A DNA stretch of 64,000 nt from positions 1 to 64,000 of the forward strand of contig JAMAHW010000025.1 in assembly GCA_023627715.1 (NCBI GenBank), in the 5' to 3' direction. A program made the translations under genes and the position numbers. The notes beneath the pieces were generated by a model. The model ran no database searches. It saw nothing but the letters and a program-made list of their open reading frames with translations, and had not been told where the DNA came from. Origin of the DNA: Periconia sp. R9002. Taxonomy: Eukaryota > Ascomycota > Dothideomycetes > Pleosporales > Periconiaceae. This document shows positions 1 through 12,308 of the stretch, one piece after another. Within the stretch, counting starts at the first letter, position 1, and the number at the start of each line of letters is the position of its first letter.

Positions 1-3000
1 ATCTATTACTTACTAATACTAACTACTATATATATAATACTAAATAACTTATATACTAGACTACTTTAGTCTATTCTATATTAGTTTAGTTAAAAGAGTA
101 GTTACTTATTATTATAATAGGTGCTTTCTATACTTATATAAAAGTTAAATTAAAGATAATTATTAGGGTCCTACTTAGGCCTTAAAGCAGGATACTAGGT
201 AGTGCGTAAGGGGAGTAAATAGAAGTACAATATTACGGGGTAACGGTAGGGTATATAACTATTAATAAGCACGATGTAATATAGATTCTAAATAGTAGAT
301 ATTAAAAGTAGGGTAGCTTTTTAGTTAAAAGATTAAATTAATAATAAAGACTATCTTAAGGAGTGTAATACGTACTTACTATATACTAAGAGAATTCCTA
401 TACTCTATTACTCTGTAGCTCTATAGCTCTATCTATATAGAGACGGTAGAGCGTAGAGTTATAGAGCTGTTACGTAATCTTTTATTATATGTTTATATTA
501 TAGTCCGCTTTAGGTCTAAGATCCTAGTCTCTATCTATATAGTGCTACTTATAGTTATTATTGAAATTACACTCACTATAAGTGCTAAGAGTAATTCTGT
601 AAGGCACAGCCGTAATAATAATAAATATAGGTACTAATTAATACTAGTAATCTAATAGTTAAAAAATAATAGGTATATACTTAGAAAGTAAAATCTAATA
701 TACTTTTCTATTAAAGGAAGAGCTTTTTTTATATACTACCTTTACTTAGTAAGAAAGAAATCTATACTACTAAGTACTACTCTTTATATACTATTATAAT
801 ATTAAATATAATAAATATATATACTATACTAATACTAAATCTCTATACTACTAGCTATATAGTTATCTTTCTAAACTAGCTCTCTATACTAATAGAATAA
901 GTAAGAAAAAAAGAGAGGTATATACTTTTTTTTTTTTTTCTATACTTTAGTATAACTAGAGTATTTCTATAGCCTCTATAGAACTTAATAGGTATAACTA
1001 AAGTATTTTCTAGCTACACCTATCTTCTTATATAAAAGAAAAAGAGAAAGAAAAAAAAAAGAAAGAAAAAGTATTTATATTAACTAAAGCTAGCTAAAGT
1101 TTTTCTAATTAGAAGAATTTTTTAGTATTCTCTATTATTTATCTATAAAAAATCTAGAAAAAAAAAAATAAAGAAAAACTAAAGTTATAGTAGTAATAAA
1201 AGAAATATTTTTAAAAAAGACTAATTACTCTAGTATAATAAGATTAAGTAAAACCTAAATAATAAGATTAAGTAAAACCTAAGTTTCTTATTATTTTCTA
1301 TCTATTATAAATAGAGTCTTAGTATTTAGACACTTAGTAAGTCCCTTAGTAACTATAGATAAAAGGGATTAATAGTTTAGTATTCTAGGTATTTTACTAT
1401 ATTATAGACTAGACTAGGCTAGTAATAGTTTTTATTCTCTACACTCTTATAAGTGTAACTATAGTATTTATATAGATTATAGTAGATATACTTTTTAGAT
1501 TTATAGTAACTTATATTATAAGGGTTACACCCTTTAATTTCTTTTTTAGATTTATATTTTTAAGACTATATCCTAACCTAACTTTCTAGATATCTAATCT
1601 CTAAGTCTTAGACTTAGGACCTCTACTAGCTTAAGATAGAACTTATATTTAAATACCTCTAAAATCCCTAATAGGTAGAACTTTATTAAAATCTTAATAG
1701 TTTTTCTTTCTATAGTGCTCTCTTAGAGCTAAACCCTTATATACGTTTTCTATAGTTACTTTTTTAGTATCTATCTATTACTTATTATAATAACTATTAC
1801 TATTACTTTCTATCTAGATATTAGTGTACTTAGAATATAAATAGGGATAGTATATATTCTATACTTAGTAGGTTTATTAATTAGCTCTCTAATTATAGGT
1901 ATAATAGTTAAGTATAGTTAGTTAGGTTTATAACTACTTACTAAGGTTACTCTAATAATCTCTACTTTAGGGATAGTAGGCTTATAGGTTATAAAATTTA
2001 GCTAGCAATTCTTAGTATAATATTAATTAGATTAGCTAAAAGTCTATAATTAATTAATTTATATTACCTTCTATTAGAAGACTAGTTATAGAATAGGTAA
2101 CTATTAGAATAGTTAATTAGTAATAGAGTATATAGATAATATAAGCGTAATTTATATTATTAAGATATTAGGAAAAATAATAATAGGCGTTTAGGTTTAA
2201 GAAAATAAGAAGAATAAGGTGTAAAAGTAAATATAAAATAAATTTTAACTACTTTTTACTATTTTAGAATAGAGCGTAGAGAAATATACTTATAATATTC
2301 CCCCTTTTTAACTTTACGCTATATAGTTTATTAGAAATATATTATATAGAAAGAGATTAATACTATAGAGTCTATTACTACTTTTAGTAGTAATACTTTA
2401 ATTTAAATTTATTACTAAGTTATATACCCACATTAATTATACTAATATCTATAATCTATATAGCTATAACTATATAAGATTATAAGCTTTATTAGTTAAC
2501 TATTACTCTTCTCTTTTACCTTTCTTAACTTTTTCCTCTTTTAGTTACCTTTACGCTTATACTACTATACTTAGTACGTTATCTAGAGAATCTACTATAT
2601 TTACTTAATACTACTATCTACTATTAACTTAGTTTAAAGCTCTAAGTTTTTCTTTATTTCTTCTACCTCCTACTTATTTACTACCTATATTATAGTATTA
2701 AGAAATTCTAGCTAGTTATTTATAACTATAGTTACTATTAATTAACTACTTTACTACGTATTTACGGAGATCTAGACTTAGCCCTACTAATATACTTATA
2801 AAGCTTATTTTTTAGTTAGGCGAATATAATCTATTTAATTATTAATACTATTAATAATTATTTTAATAGCGTCTATAAAGGGAGTGTAGCTAAGTATATA
2901 TAGTTAGAAATATAAGCTATAGTAGTTATATACTTAGAAAAGAACTAGGACTAAGGTGCTTAGGTATAATTAATTATTTTAATTAATAATAATAGTATTA

Positions 3001-3840
3001 TTTATTTTATTTATACTACTTATAATACTTACACTACTTATATTACTTATATTATATAAATTTTTATTACTTCTAGATATAGTTAATTTATTTAATAAAG
3101 TAGAAGAAAAAGTAGTAGTAGTAGATAGTTAAAAGTAGTAGAAGTTAAAGTCTACTTACTAGTAGTAGCGTAGCTAACTTTATATACTTCTAGAAACTTC
3201 TATAGGCCTACTTAGTACTAGCCTAGGCTTACTCTATATAACTCTTTTAATATTTAATTATCTATTAATAATAGATAGTTATTTATAAGTATTAAGATAT
3301 AGTAATATTTACTACTTTTTATAACTTTTTTTTTTAATTTTTTTTTAAAGTATATATGCTAAGCTCTTTAGAGCTTAGCGCCTATATAATATATTATATA
3401 ACTATACCTCTCTATATACACTTTTTTTTTATATACTTTTTATAAATAACTTTTTTACTAACTTTTTTATACTAGGCCTAAGTAACCTAGATAGTTATTA
3501 CTATTAAAAGTGCTTAATACTTATACTTACTTATAACTACTTATACTAAGTTACTAGTTACTAAAGTATTATTAATTTAGTAATAGTTAGTAGAAAGTAG
3601 AAGTTATAAAAGTTAGATAGTAGAAGTTAGATAATAAAAGCTAAATAGTAAATAAATTTATTAAAAAAACCTAGAATACTAACCTCTAAGCTTTAATTAT
3701 ATAACTAATAGTTATTATATATATATCTCTAGCTAAAAATATTACTATAAAATCTTAAATTAGTATTAATACTATAACTAATTTTACTAATTAATTATAA
3801 AAAAGAAGATACTTTAATAACTTTTATATTAGTCTAGCGC
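1..3840. repeat. RIP-type AT-rich block
   Basis: The sequence is almost entirely A/T with TpA as the dominant dinucleotide. CpA and TpG are nearly absent over long stretches; the first 120 bases contain neither. No open frame of useful length exists on either strand. This is the signature of repeat-induced point mutation (CpA to TpA) acting on old repeats, so the block is probably dead transposon sequence. No element family can be recognised. A short direct repeat of about 22 bp lies at 1234-1283, and a small hairpin-like segment near 415-470. The block ends abruptly near 3840-3960, where ordinary coding sequence starts. Confidence 0.85.
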
Positions 3841-3876
3841 TAGTTCCAACCTACTAGTTACTAAATACAAATATAG

Positions 3877-6164
3877 AAACTACTAATTAATTTCATTACT
3901 CTACATTGTAAGTTTTTAAATAGAGCTAGTTACTAAGTTAGTTTGCTAACTATACGCAGATGCCTATATTATTACTTTTGGTGTTCTTGCCCTAATCATC
4001 ATTTATCCGTACGGCAACCTTCAACCTTTTAATGCATACTTCTTTAGCGTCAGCGCCTCGACTAAATCCAGCTTAAATACGTAAGTGCTTTCATTCTGTG
4101 TAAAATACACCGAGGCTAATAATTATCTCTCAAGTGTGGATGTCAAAGACCTGAAAACCTACCAACAAGTTTTTATATACATTGTGCCTATCATAACTAA
4201 CCTAGGCTTCGTCAACATTGTTGTTATTGTATTCAGACTACGTTGGTTTCAACAGCGCTTCAAGCAAATCGGTAAGATGGAATTTTTAGCCAAGTAAATT
4301 GACAGTCCTAACGCAATGAATAGCCACAAGGAAGCCTACCAAACTAAGACAGCTCGATCCAAGGCTCCGAATACCTCCGACGCATCTGGCCTCGAGGAAG
4401 GCATCACAGTGGACACTAGCGACGAGGAGAGGCGACACACTGCGCTTGAGCGCCGACAAGACGGAGCCCCTCACATCAAGTTTTCTCCCGATATTCAGCA
4501 GGAGGGTGGTGGGGAAACCCCAGTTCATCACGTTACATCGCTTTCGGATGGTAAGCTCATACCGTTTGGTTCATGGCTCGGTCAAGCTAACGCTGAGTGA
4601 ACAATGAAGATGAAGATGGGATCCAGATCACCCCAGCTGGCTCAGAGCCGAGTAATACAGTACACCATCGGAAATCTCGCCGCAGTAGCCAGAGCATGTA
4701 TGCTTCGATGGACAACGCCGTGTCGTCTATTTTTGTTCTTGGAAGGACAACCAGCTGTATCAGCCAGGAGAAAGCGAGGGAGCAAGAACCTCTCGATCTG
4801 GCTTCGCTGAGCCGAGAAGAACTGGGAGGTATCGAGTACCGCGCACTAAGGGTTCTGCTGAAAATAACAACCGGTGAATATCAATCACGGATGAGATGAA
4901 TTGAGGGTACTAACGCCTGCAGCGTATTTCTTCGGTCTTCACGTTTTTGGTGTGATTTGCTTACTTCCCTGGATTCACACGGCGGCTCCAAAGTACACGG
5001 ACTACCTCGCTTCGCTAGGCCAGGATAAGACATGGTGGTAAGTATGAGGTGAGTGTTTAGAGCTATGGAGCATACTTTTAATATTCTGCAGGGCGTTTTG
5101 TTCTTCGCAAACCATGATTGACAATCTCGGATTTACTCTCACTCCCGATAGCATGATTACTTTTCGAGACGCGACCTGGCCTATGCTGGCAATGTCTTTC
5201 CTTGCCTACGCAGGGAACACATTCTACCCTTGTTTCCTGCGTCTTCTCGTATGGACCCTTTACAAGCTCGTACTGACCTCATCACGTCTAAAGGAATCAC
5301 TCCGTTTTTTATTGGACCATCCACGACGATGCTACACCCTTCTTTTCCCGAGCTCGGTGACCTGGGTACTGGCTGTTGTTCTCTTTGTGCTGAACTTTAT
5401 CGACGTCCTTCTCATCATCACACTCGATCTTGACAATTCGGAACTCACCTCCCTTCCCGTTGGCCCCAGAATACTCGCCGCCATTTTCCAGGCTGCCTCT
5501 TCACGCCACACGGGTACTGCTACCTTCAACCTCGCGAACGTAAATCCCGCCGTCCAGTTCAGTCTCCTTGTTATGATGTACATCTCCATTTACCCAATCG
5601 CGATTAGCATCCGCATGAGCAGCAGTTACGAGGAAAATCCAGTGGGTATATATGGTGAGGACGATATTCCGGATGAGCAAAAAGGCAAGGCATACTTGCT
5701 TGGCCATCTGCGAAACCAGTTAAGCTTTGATCTGTGGTACATTTTCCTTGGTGTGTTCTGTATATGTGCTGCAGAAAGCAAACGCATCATGGACGCTGAG
5801 GATAGGGTGAGTTATAAAAGCAAGCTCACACACACGCTATAGCTTCCTTTCTGACATAAACTCACAGTCATTCAATGTGTTCGCAATCTTTTTTGAGGTG
5901 GTTTCGGCGTACGGCAATGTGGGTTTGTCGCTCGGACATTCTAGCAATTTGACTTCGCTGTGCGGCCATTTCTCGACCTTTGGCAAGCTCGTTATTTGCG
6001 CCATGATGATCCGCGGAAGACATAGGGGTATGCCGTATTCACTCGATCGGGCCATCACATTGCCTAGCGATAGAATTGCCGAGTCTCATGAGGAAGGATA
6101 CGGCTACGGGCATGAGAGGCTAGCAGAGAAGCGGAGCTCAACTCCTAAAAGCCATGCCAGTTAA
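3877..6164 (+). pseudogene. Trk-type potassium transporter, 5' end eroded
   Basis: Fungal Trk/HKT-family K+ uptake protein of the plasma membrane. In-frame exons can be read at 3877-3907 (remnant), 3960-4080, 4135-4271, 4335-4550, 4610-4873, 4923-5037, 5092-5806 and 5868-6164. They give about 630 residues with the family hallmarks: NFITLH at the start, SASTKSSLNTVDVKDLKTYQQ-like P-loop sequence, GGIEYRAL, DNLGFTLTPDSM, and VSAYGNVGLSLGH near the C-terminus. Several hydrophobic segments are visible. The first exon remnant runs into a TAG at 3874-3876 with no in-frame ATG before it, exactly where the AT-rich block begins, so the start has been lost or mutated. The rest is intact. The 4272-4334 intron uses a GAAG acceptor; the nearer TAG at 4323 would break the frame. 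It could still be expressed from an unrecognised upstream exon. It converges with the Na+/H+ antiporter. Confidence 0.75.
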
Positions 6165-7059
6165 CACGCCATCATGCGTGGTGACGTTGAAAGGAACATA
6201 TTGGATGTGGGCAGTAACCGTGTGTACGCCTACCAAGCCGCCCTTCTGTGTTTGATCTGTTGTGCGTTCCGTAAGGATTGATCAGCAATGATCTCTAAGC
6301 GCTGCTACAAGTTTCTCTTCAACATTAGATAATAGATTCGAGATGCCTTAATGAGGTGACCTGAACGTAAATCATGGCAAGGAAATGCGTGGAGGTTTAG
6401 AAAAATAATTTAATTTTTCGTTTTGACATTGTATCTCCAAAACTTTCTCCACCGTGATAATAGGGGCATACATAACAGTATTTAAGGGAAAAACTACGGA
6501 GAACCCTACGAACAAAACCGTTGCGTATATCTTTACCCTTCTGTTTAAATTGAATCTTTAGATCTATACTATAGTACTCATAAAAACGTAATCTTGGATT
6601 TGTAGTTATTTTCTAGTTAATAATTTATTTATACTTTTATTCTCTTTAAAATAGAAGGGGACTCGCATGATGTGCTAATTCTACCTGTATGCAAGCGCGC
6701 TTTCCACAGGTCCTGCCTCACATCCTGGTTTCTTACCAACCGATACGACTGGCCTTTCTGTAAGTGGATTTATTACCATCATGAGAAAGTTTGACAAAGG
6801 CTCCCGTACGATGTCGTGTCGTGCGGCTCGCTGGCTATTGGATGGACGAGCAGAACAATTGCAAAGCGCCAGAATGCACAATACCAAACAGTGGGCTTCT
6901 TTACCCGTGGGTAACAGAGCTCTATTTACTCCATTGCATCTACATCGTGTAGGGAATAGGAAGGTTGCCACCGTTGCCTCAACCACACGGCCAAGCAGGC
7001 CGTCCAGCATCCGTTTCTGCGCCGCCAGAAACAGAGACGAGCTCTCTTGAGCAGAATGT
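6165..7059. other. Intergenic, convergent 3' ends
   Basis: No gene is supported between the Trk-like gene and the antiporter. A small TA-rich patch at about 6530-6660 resembles the large AT-rich block. The open frames in 6680-7060 are shadows with no recognisable content. Confidence 0.5.
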
Positions 7060-8727
7060 TCACACCGAGGGCTCGGCAAGCAAAGGCTGGTGTTCCGGGT
7101 CAGCTCTAGGCCGATCGATTTGTTGGGTTGCATCATCTTTGTTGGTGCCCAAGCGCCTGACATTGCGGAATACGCGTGGGGATAACAGCGCCAGATTGCC
7201 CAAAGGAATGGCCAGTCCGTGTACAATCTGAAAATACGGTTAATTCTCTCCAAGCATCATTGTGCTACGTGGCTCGCTTACGACACTGGAAACCACCAAA
7301 AACCATACCACGACCAAGGCCACTTCGGCTAGTGTGCCGCAATCCTCCCGGTCTGTGTTGTCGAGCTGGATGCGGTGCAAAAAGTCCAGAGTCACGTACA
7401 GATAGAAGATAGCGCTTATGCCGATCGGACCGAAGAAACCCATAATGAGAGCGTGGCGAAAGTTGCGTATCTGAGGAATCTGTCTTCGCATGGCGATTAT
7501 AACTGGCAGGCGACGAAGTAGAAGTACTAGAACGCCGAGTAGAACCAGTCGATGGCTAGGAATGATCTCCTTGGAAAAGAGTTTTTCCCATGGACACACG
7601 GCGCCGAGCCACATGAATACAGCCATGTTGAGGAGGAAGTCCATGATAGGCTGAAGGGAATCATGTTTGGTCTCCTTGCGGAACCAGTCGCTAGGATCGT
7701 ACATTAGCCAAACCTGGATATTGCAGAATTTTAAAGAATGCATACTCCCATGTGAAGGTGTTTCCGGCGATGAAGCAAGCCAATACGTCGTCCGCGTCGA
7801 TGAGTCCAACAGTACCTATGATCAAGAGCTACCGAGGAGAATCAGCAACTGAGCACCAGCTTCATGTTATATACGGATCCGCTTACCGCCAAAGCTATGA
7901 CAAACAAATGGAAGCTTTCTCTATCAACAAGGCGTCTCCTCTCTGCCCAGAAGAGCGCATGCTTTGCCGCCCAGCCTGCAACAGCACCATATACGACGCT
8001 TAGCAATACTGTGTACAAGCAAGTCACGCTCAAAAAGGAAGCGACTGCCTTTCCTGTGCCGCCGTCTTGTCCAGCGTACTTGACTAGGTATAGAGGAAGG
8101 AAGAGAAACAGGTATCCAAGACCGTCGTTAGCGCCTGACTCTGCAACGATGATTTTCTGAAGTGGCTTTGACATGTGTTTGTCTGCGAAAGTTCCCTTCA
8201 CAATTGTGTTTGAAAGGACAGGGTCTGTCGGGGTTACGCAGGCACCGATGATGAGACCTTGTATCAGACTCAGGCCTGGTATAAGTTGCCATGCCAAGAA
8301 GCTGGTAATAGCCCACATGCCCAGCATCCCAGGGCCGAGCAGGACTCCCAGGGTCCGCCATTCCGTCTTCAGGTATTTGCTGGGCAACTGTACGCCAGCT
8401 ATAACGAGTTGTATTCCTAGGACAAGGCGGGTAAAGCAGAGGGTTATGGTAGCAATTGCTTCTGGGGAGCTGGCATATTGGTGCGGTCGGATTAGATGGA
8501 CGCCGTACGGTGAAAGAAACACTCCAGCGCAAAGGGACACGACTTGGCATGGAGGTCAGCGTAGCCACAAACATATTGCTGCAAGTATAGATGTGCATAC
8601 GTGGTTCTGTCACATAAAATCCCTCCTTGAGAAGATATGACACCAATCCGAACAGAGCGACGAAGCCACCCACTACGCAGCATACCAAGTTGAAATTCAG
8701 TACGGCATCAATCTGCGTATTGTCCAT
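7060..8727 (-). CDS. Na+/H+ antiporter, Sod2/Nha1-like (CPA1)
   Basis: Plasma-membrane cation/proton antiporter that exports Na+ or Li+ (or K+) in exchange for H+. Exons on the minus strand are 8601-8727, 7887-8542, 7746-7828, 7282-7690 and 7060-7227, giving 480 aa, close to S. pombe Sod2. All joins keep frame. Seen in the protein: many hydrophobic segments, a TPTDPVLSN motif around residues 146-154, and ESGANDG with the ion-binding Asn-Asp pair at about 181-182, followed by typical FIAGNTFTW and VHGLAIPLGN sequences. The C-terminal tail is short, as in Sod2, and lacks the long cytosolic extension of yeast Nha1. The start ATG at 8727 is followed directly by the first membrane segment. It is tail-to-tail with the damaged Trk gene, so the locus handles Na+/K+ balance. 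Confidence 0.9.
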
Positions 8728-9827
8728 CTTATTAAAGAAGGCGGCTAGATAGGCGGAATTAATTGCGTGTTATTCTCCGGAGCCTGGTACACAAATCTAC
8801 TTGTTCAGGTCGAGCAAGAGATCACATTCACTATGTATCAAGTTGTCGATGAAATGTCTGAGCTAGTCTTAGTGTAATTTTGGGGACTCGAGCCCACCGA
8901 GAGTAGCGTTCTCGACGCTTCCCAGTTAAATAGCGAAGATGATTCTGTTGCCGACTGCAGAGGGGTATATCCGGCTCCAAAGAAATTTGGCGTCAGAAGA
9001 GGCGCTCCTGTAGTTGCGTTGTCCTGATGCGAAGATGGTCGGGTCTGGGAGAAGCGACAGGTCTAATTTCTGCCCAAATTGATTCCTTGCAAATGGCGAA
9101 TAGAGATGTTCTCACTGTATCTGTTCGTGTTAGCCAGTCCAGCAATGTGAATCTGGAAAGACTGACTCACTGCTTCGGTCCAACTTCTGCTCCACCTGTT
9201 GGCAAAAGGAATGTTGGGTTAATCGGCTGCCCTCATGCAAGAATTCGGGACTATATAAACTCATATGTACAGTGAGACCTTAGCTACACATGCGCCGGTT
9301 TCAAAGGAAGTCATGGGTTCAATGATTGGCATGCGCGTGATGACGGCATTTGTGGGGCGGTGTAGTCGCACCTCGGGAAACGAGAGAGCCAACATGATGC
9401 GTGCGTGTCGCAGGGTGTGCTGGTCGTCGTAATTCGTGTATATAAATGCAGTAATTGTACAGGGTGACAGGCAGAACGGATGAGTGTATGCACGGGCTAT
9501 GCCGTCTCAATGCGAGTAAGCAAGTAGCACAAGTTGACTACGTTATCAGTTGGACGAGGGTTCGGATGGAAAAGAAGAAAGATAGTGGAGAGATCTAATC
9601 TTGGTCAGGTGTGGGGTAGCTTGTTACCAAATCGGGACGGGAAAATTTGGACTTTTCAAGATGTAACCCCGTCTTATGGCCTCGTATAACATTACTCAAG
9701 CTGGACATTTGAGGCGCGTAGCGATGGGTTCGTATTTAGCTCATTGGAATATCTATTGTAGGATTCCCTGCTGTCCGACGAGCCGAGTGAAGGGATGTTG
9801 ATGGCTTCAAAGTTGAAGATGGTGATG

Positions 9828-9837
9828 ATCACGTGAT
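9828..9837. promoter_or_regulatory. ATCACGTGAT palindrome (E-box-like)
   Basis: A perfect 10-bp palindrome with a CACGTG core, the type of site bound by fungal bHLH factors such as Cbf1/Pho4 homologues. It lies 49 bp before the possible orphan start at 9886 and about 600 bp before the GMC oxidoreductase. Function is inferred from the motif alone. Confidence 0.35.
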
Positions 9838-9885
9838 GGTACGAGATGTGGGGTCGCTGCGTATCGGCCGACGACAACCGGTGAG

Positions 9886-10143
9886 ATGTGGGGTCTGATT
9901 GGCCGGCTGCAGTCCGTGCGTCGTGGGGTCTATCGTACCTTCACCACCACCATGGCCTCAGACTCGCGCCAGAAAAAGATTTTCAAGCGCAATCCGATGC
10001 CAACAATCGATCCTGCGCCGTCGGATCGAGAGAGATTGGAAATGATTCCAGTTGGTACATCTCATGTAGGGTTTCGTTCGGCCGTTGTCTTGATACTAGA
10101 CCTCGCTTCTGATATTGTGGCTTTTTCATCACGAAGCAGTTGA
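9886..10143 (+). CDS. Possible small or truncated gene
   Basis: An 85-codon frame starting MWGLIGRLQSVRR, with a second in-frame Met (MASDSRQKK). The first 20-25 residues are Arg- and Thr-rich like a mitochondrial presequence, followed by KIFKRNPMPTIDP and RERLEMIPVG, which read like genuine protein. The later part (hydrophobic then Ser-rich) may be intron or chance. A GT near 10053 could be a splice donor, but no following exon was found. No family is recognised. It may be an orphan first exon left by a deletion, or a false frame. Confidence 0.25.
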   Translation: MWGLIGRLQSVRRGVYRTFTTTMASDSRQKKIFKRNPMPTIDPAPSDRERLEMIPVGTSHVGFRSAVVLILDLASDIVAFSSRSS

Positions 10144-10445
10144 TAACATTGAATAGCCCTACCGAACCGCATAACGACATGTTTCCCCCAAAAGATAATG
10201 GCATGAGGCACACGATATCAAGCACCCGCATCGCCCAATTGAGGCAGCTCAACCACAGGCCGCGCAGTAGCCTCGCCTTGAATTTCCATCTAGCCTTCGG
10301 CCCTAATCCTTCTAGACCCACCCAAACCCTGCACTAGCATCTGCGCTACTTCTGACACCATCGTCAGTCTGAAGCTTTCTTAAAGAAAAATCTCGGAGCT
10401 TGACCGTCAGCTTCCACCTCACTTCCTCCACCTCCTCCACACAAC

Positions 10446-12128
10446 ATGGCACCCACCACCACCTCCATCCCCTCCAATGCCACCTACGATTTCGTTATCG
10501 TGGGCGGCGGCACCGCCGGTTGTGTCATTGCCTCTCGCCTTTCCGAATACCTCCCCGACAAGAAGGTGCTCTTGATCGAGGCTGGCCCAAGCGATTTCAT
10601 GGATGACCGCGTGCTGCTCCTCAAGGACTGGCTGAACCTCCTCGGCGGCGAGCTCGACTACGACTATGGCACCACCGAACAGCCCATGGGCAACTCGCAC
10701 ATCAGGCATTCGCGCGCCAAAGTCCTTGGCGGCTGCTCTTCTCACAACACCCTCATTTCTTTCAGGCCTTTCGAGTATGACTGCAAGAGGTGGGAGGCCC
10801 AGGGCTGCAAAGGCTGGAGCTTCAAGACCTTCACCCGCGTGCTCGACAACCTGCGCAACACCGTCCAGCCCGTTCACGAGAACCACCGCAACCAGCTCTG
10901 CCTCGACTGGATCGACTCGTGCTCCAAGGCCCTGGACATCCCCGTCATCCACGATTTCAACCGCGAGATCCGGACCAACGGCGGCCTCAAGCCCAGCGTG
11001 GGCTTCTTCTCTGTCTCATACAACCCCGACGACGGCAGGCGAAGCAGCGCTTCCGTGGCTTACATCCACCCCATCCTCCGCGGCGACGAGAAGCGCGACA
11101 ACTTGACCGTCCTCACCAACGCCTGGGTCAACAAGGTCAACGTCAAGGGCGACAAGGTCACCGGCGTCGACCTGACCCTGCAGAGTGGCGAGAAGCGCAC
11201 CCTCAGCCCAAGGTGCGAGACCATCCTCTGCGCCGGCGCAGTCGACACCCCGCGCTTGCTCCTCCTGTCTGGTCTCGGACCCAAGGACCAGCTCTCCTCC
11301 CTTGGCATTCCCGTCGTCAAGGACATCCCCGGTGTAGGTGAGAACCTGCTCGACCACCCGGAGAGCATCATCATCTGGGAGCTCAACAAGCCCGTCCCCG
11401 CGAACCAAACCACCATGGATTCCGACGCGGGCATCTTCCTCCGCCGCGAAGCCCCCAATGCGCACGGCGACGACGGCGAGATTGTCGACATCATGATGCA
11501 CTGCTACCAGATCCCCTTCTGCCTCAACACCGCTCGGTAATCCCCTCCTCTACCTCCCCTTCCAAAACCTCGTCACTAACCACCCCCTAGTCTTGGCTAC
11601 GACACCCCCATCAACGCCTTCTGCATGACCCCCAACATCCCGCGCCCACGCTCCCGCGGCCGCATCTACCTCACCTCGTCGGACCCCACCATCAAACCCG
11701 CCCTCGACTTCCGCTACTTCACCGACCCCCAAGGCTACGACGCCGCCACCATCGTCGCCGGCCTCAAAGCCGCCCGCGAAGTCGCAAAGCAAGCCCCCTT
11801 CAAAGACTGGCTCGTCCGCGAAGTCGCGCCCGGCCCCAAGGTCCAAACCGACGAGGAACTCTCCGAGTACGGTCGCCGCGTCGCCCACACCGTGTACCAC
11901 CCCGCCGGCACCACCAAGATGGGCGATGTCAAGAAGGATAAGTACGCCGTTGTGGATCCGGAGTTGAAGATCCGTGGCTTGAGGGGCGTGCGCATCGCGG
12001 ATGCCGGTGTGTTCCCGGAAATGCCTACTATTAACCCCATGTTGACGGTGCTGGGTATCGGCGAGCGCGCGGCGGAGATGATTGCTGCTGAGTGGGGATG
12101 GAAGGGTTTGGAGAGGGAGAAGTTGTAA
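10446..12128 (+). CDS. GMC-family FAD oxidoreductase
   Basis: Glucose-methanol-choline family flavoenzyme; the family oxidises alcohols or sugars with FAD. Two exons, 10446-11536 and 11591-12128, give 542 aa, a normal length. The Rossmann FAD motif GGGTAG lies at residues 20-25 with the acidic residue ending the second strand in LLIEAG. The family signature around KVLGGCSSHN follows near residue 95, and the second signature GAVDTPRLLLLSGLGP near 260. The catalytic pair is present: His467 in YHPAGTTKMG and Asn512 in TINPM. There is no signal peptide, so a cytosolic or peroxisomal enzyme is likelier than a secreted aryl-alcohol oxidase. The best general match is the choline dehydrogenase-like group; the substrate cannot be told. 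Codon use is strongly C-ending, suggesting good expression. Confidence 0.9.
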
Positions 12129-12270
12129 GACCTATACGGCATGCTGGATTTTTGTGCCGTTGCCTTTTTCCCTTTCTCCCTTCCTCCTTTCTTTCTATGT
12201 TTCTACCATGACCTGCGATGCGTTTTGGATATCAGGAGTACGCGGTTTAGGTGCCTTTGAGCATATACTT

Positions 12271-12308
12271 GTATGTATGTATGTTTTGGATGGATGTATG
12301 TATGTATG
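12271..12308. repeat. (GTAT)n microsatellite
   Basis: Interrupted GTAT/GGAT tetranucleotide repeats just downstream of the GMC oxidoreductase, probably in its 3' untranslated or flanking DNA. Confidence 0.8.

Larger units (their letters stand above)
8728..10445. other. Intergenic upstream of antiporter and oxidoreductase
   Basis: Divergent upstream region of the antiporter and the GMC oxidoreductase. It contains an E-box palindrome and one possible orphan coding start (both listed separately). The rest shows no gene; pyrimidine-rich sequence precedes 10446. Confidence 0.4.

Noticed and set aside
1..3840. Centromere or AT-rich origin
   Set aside because: Composition alone cannot separate this from RIP-mutated repeats, and the near absence of CpA/TpG is explained by RIP.
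4272..4323. Apparent frameshift in the Trk-like gene at its third intron
   Set aside because: The nearest AG (4323) breaks the frame, but the next suitable one (GAAG at 4334) restores it with a normal 63-bp intron.
6681..7253. 190-codon minus-strand open frame
   Set aside because: It overlaps the last exon of the antiporter in another frame and has no recognisable content.
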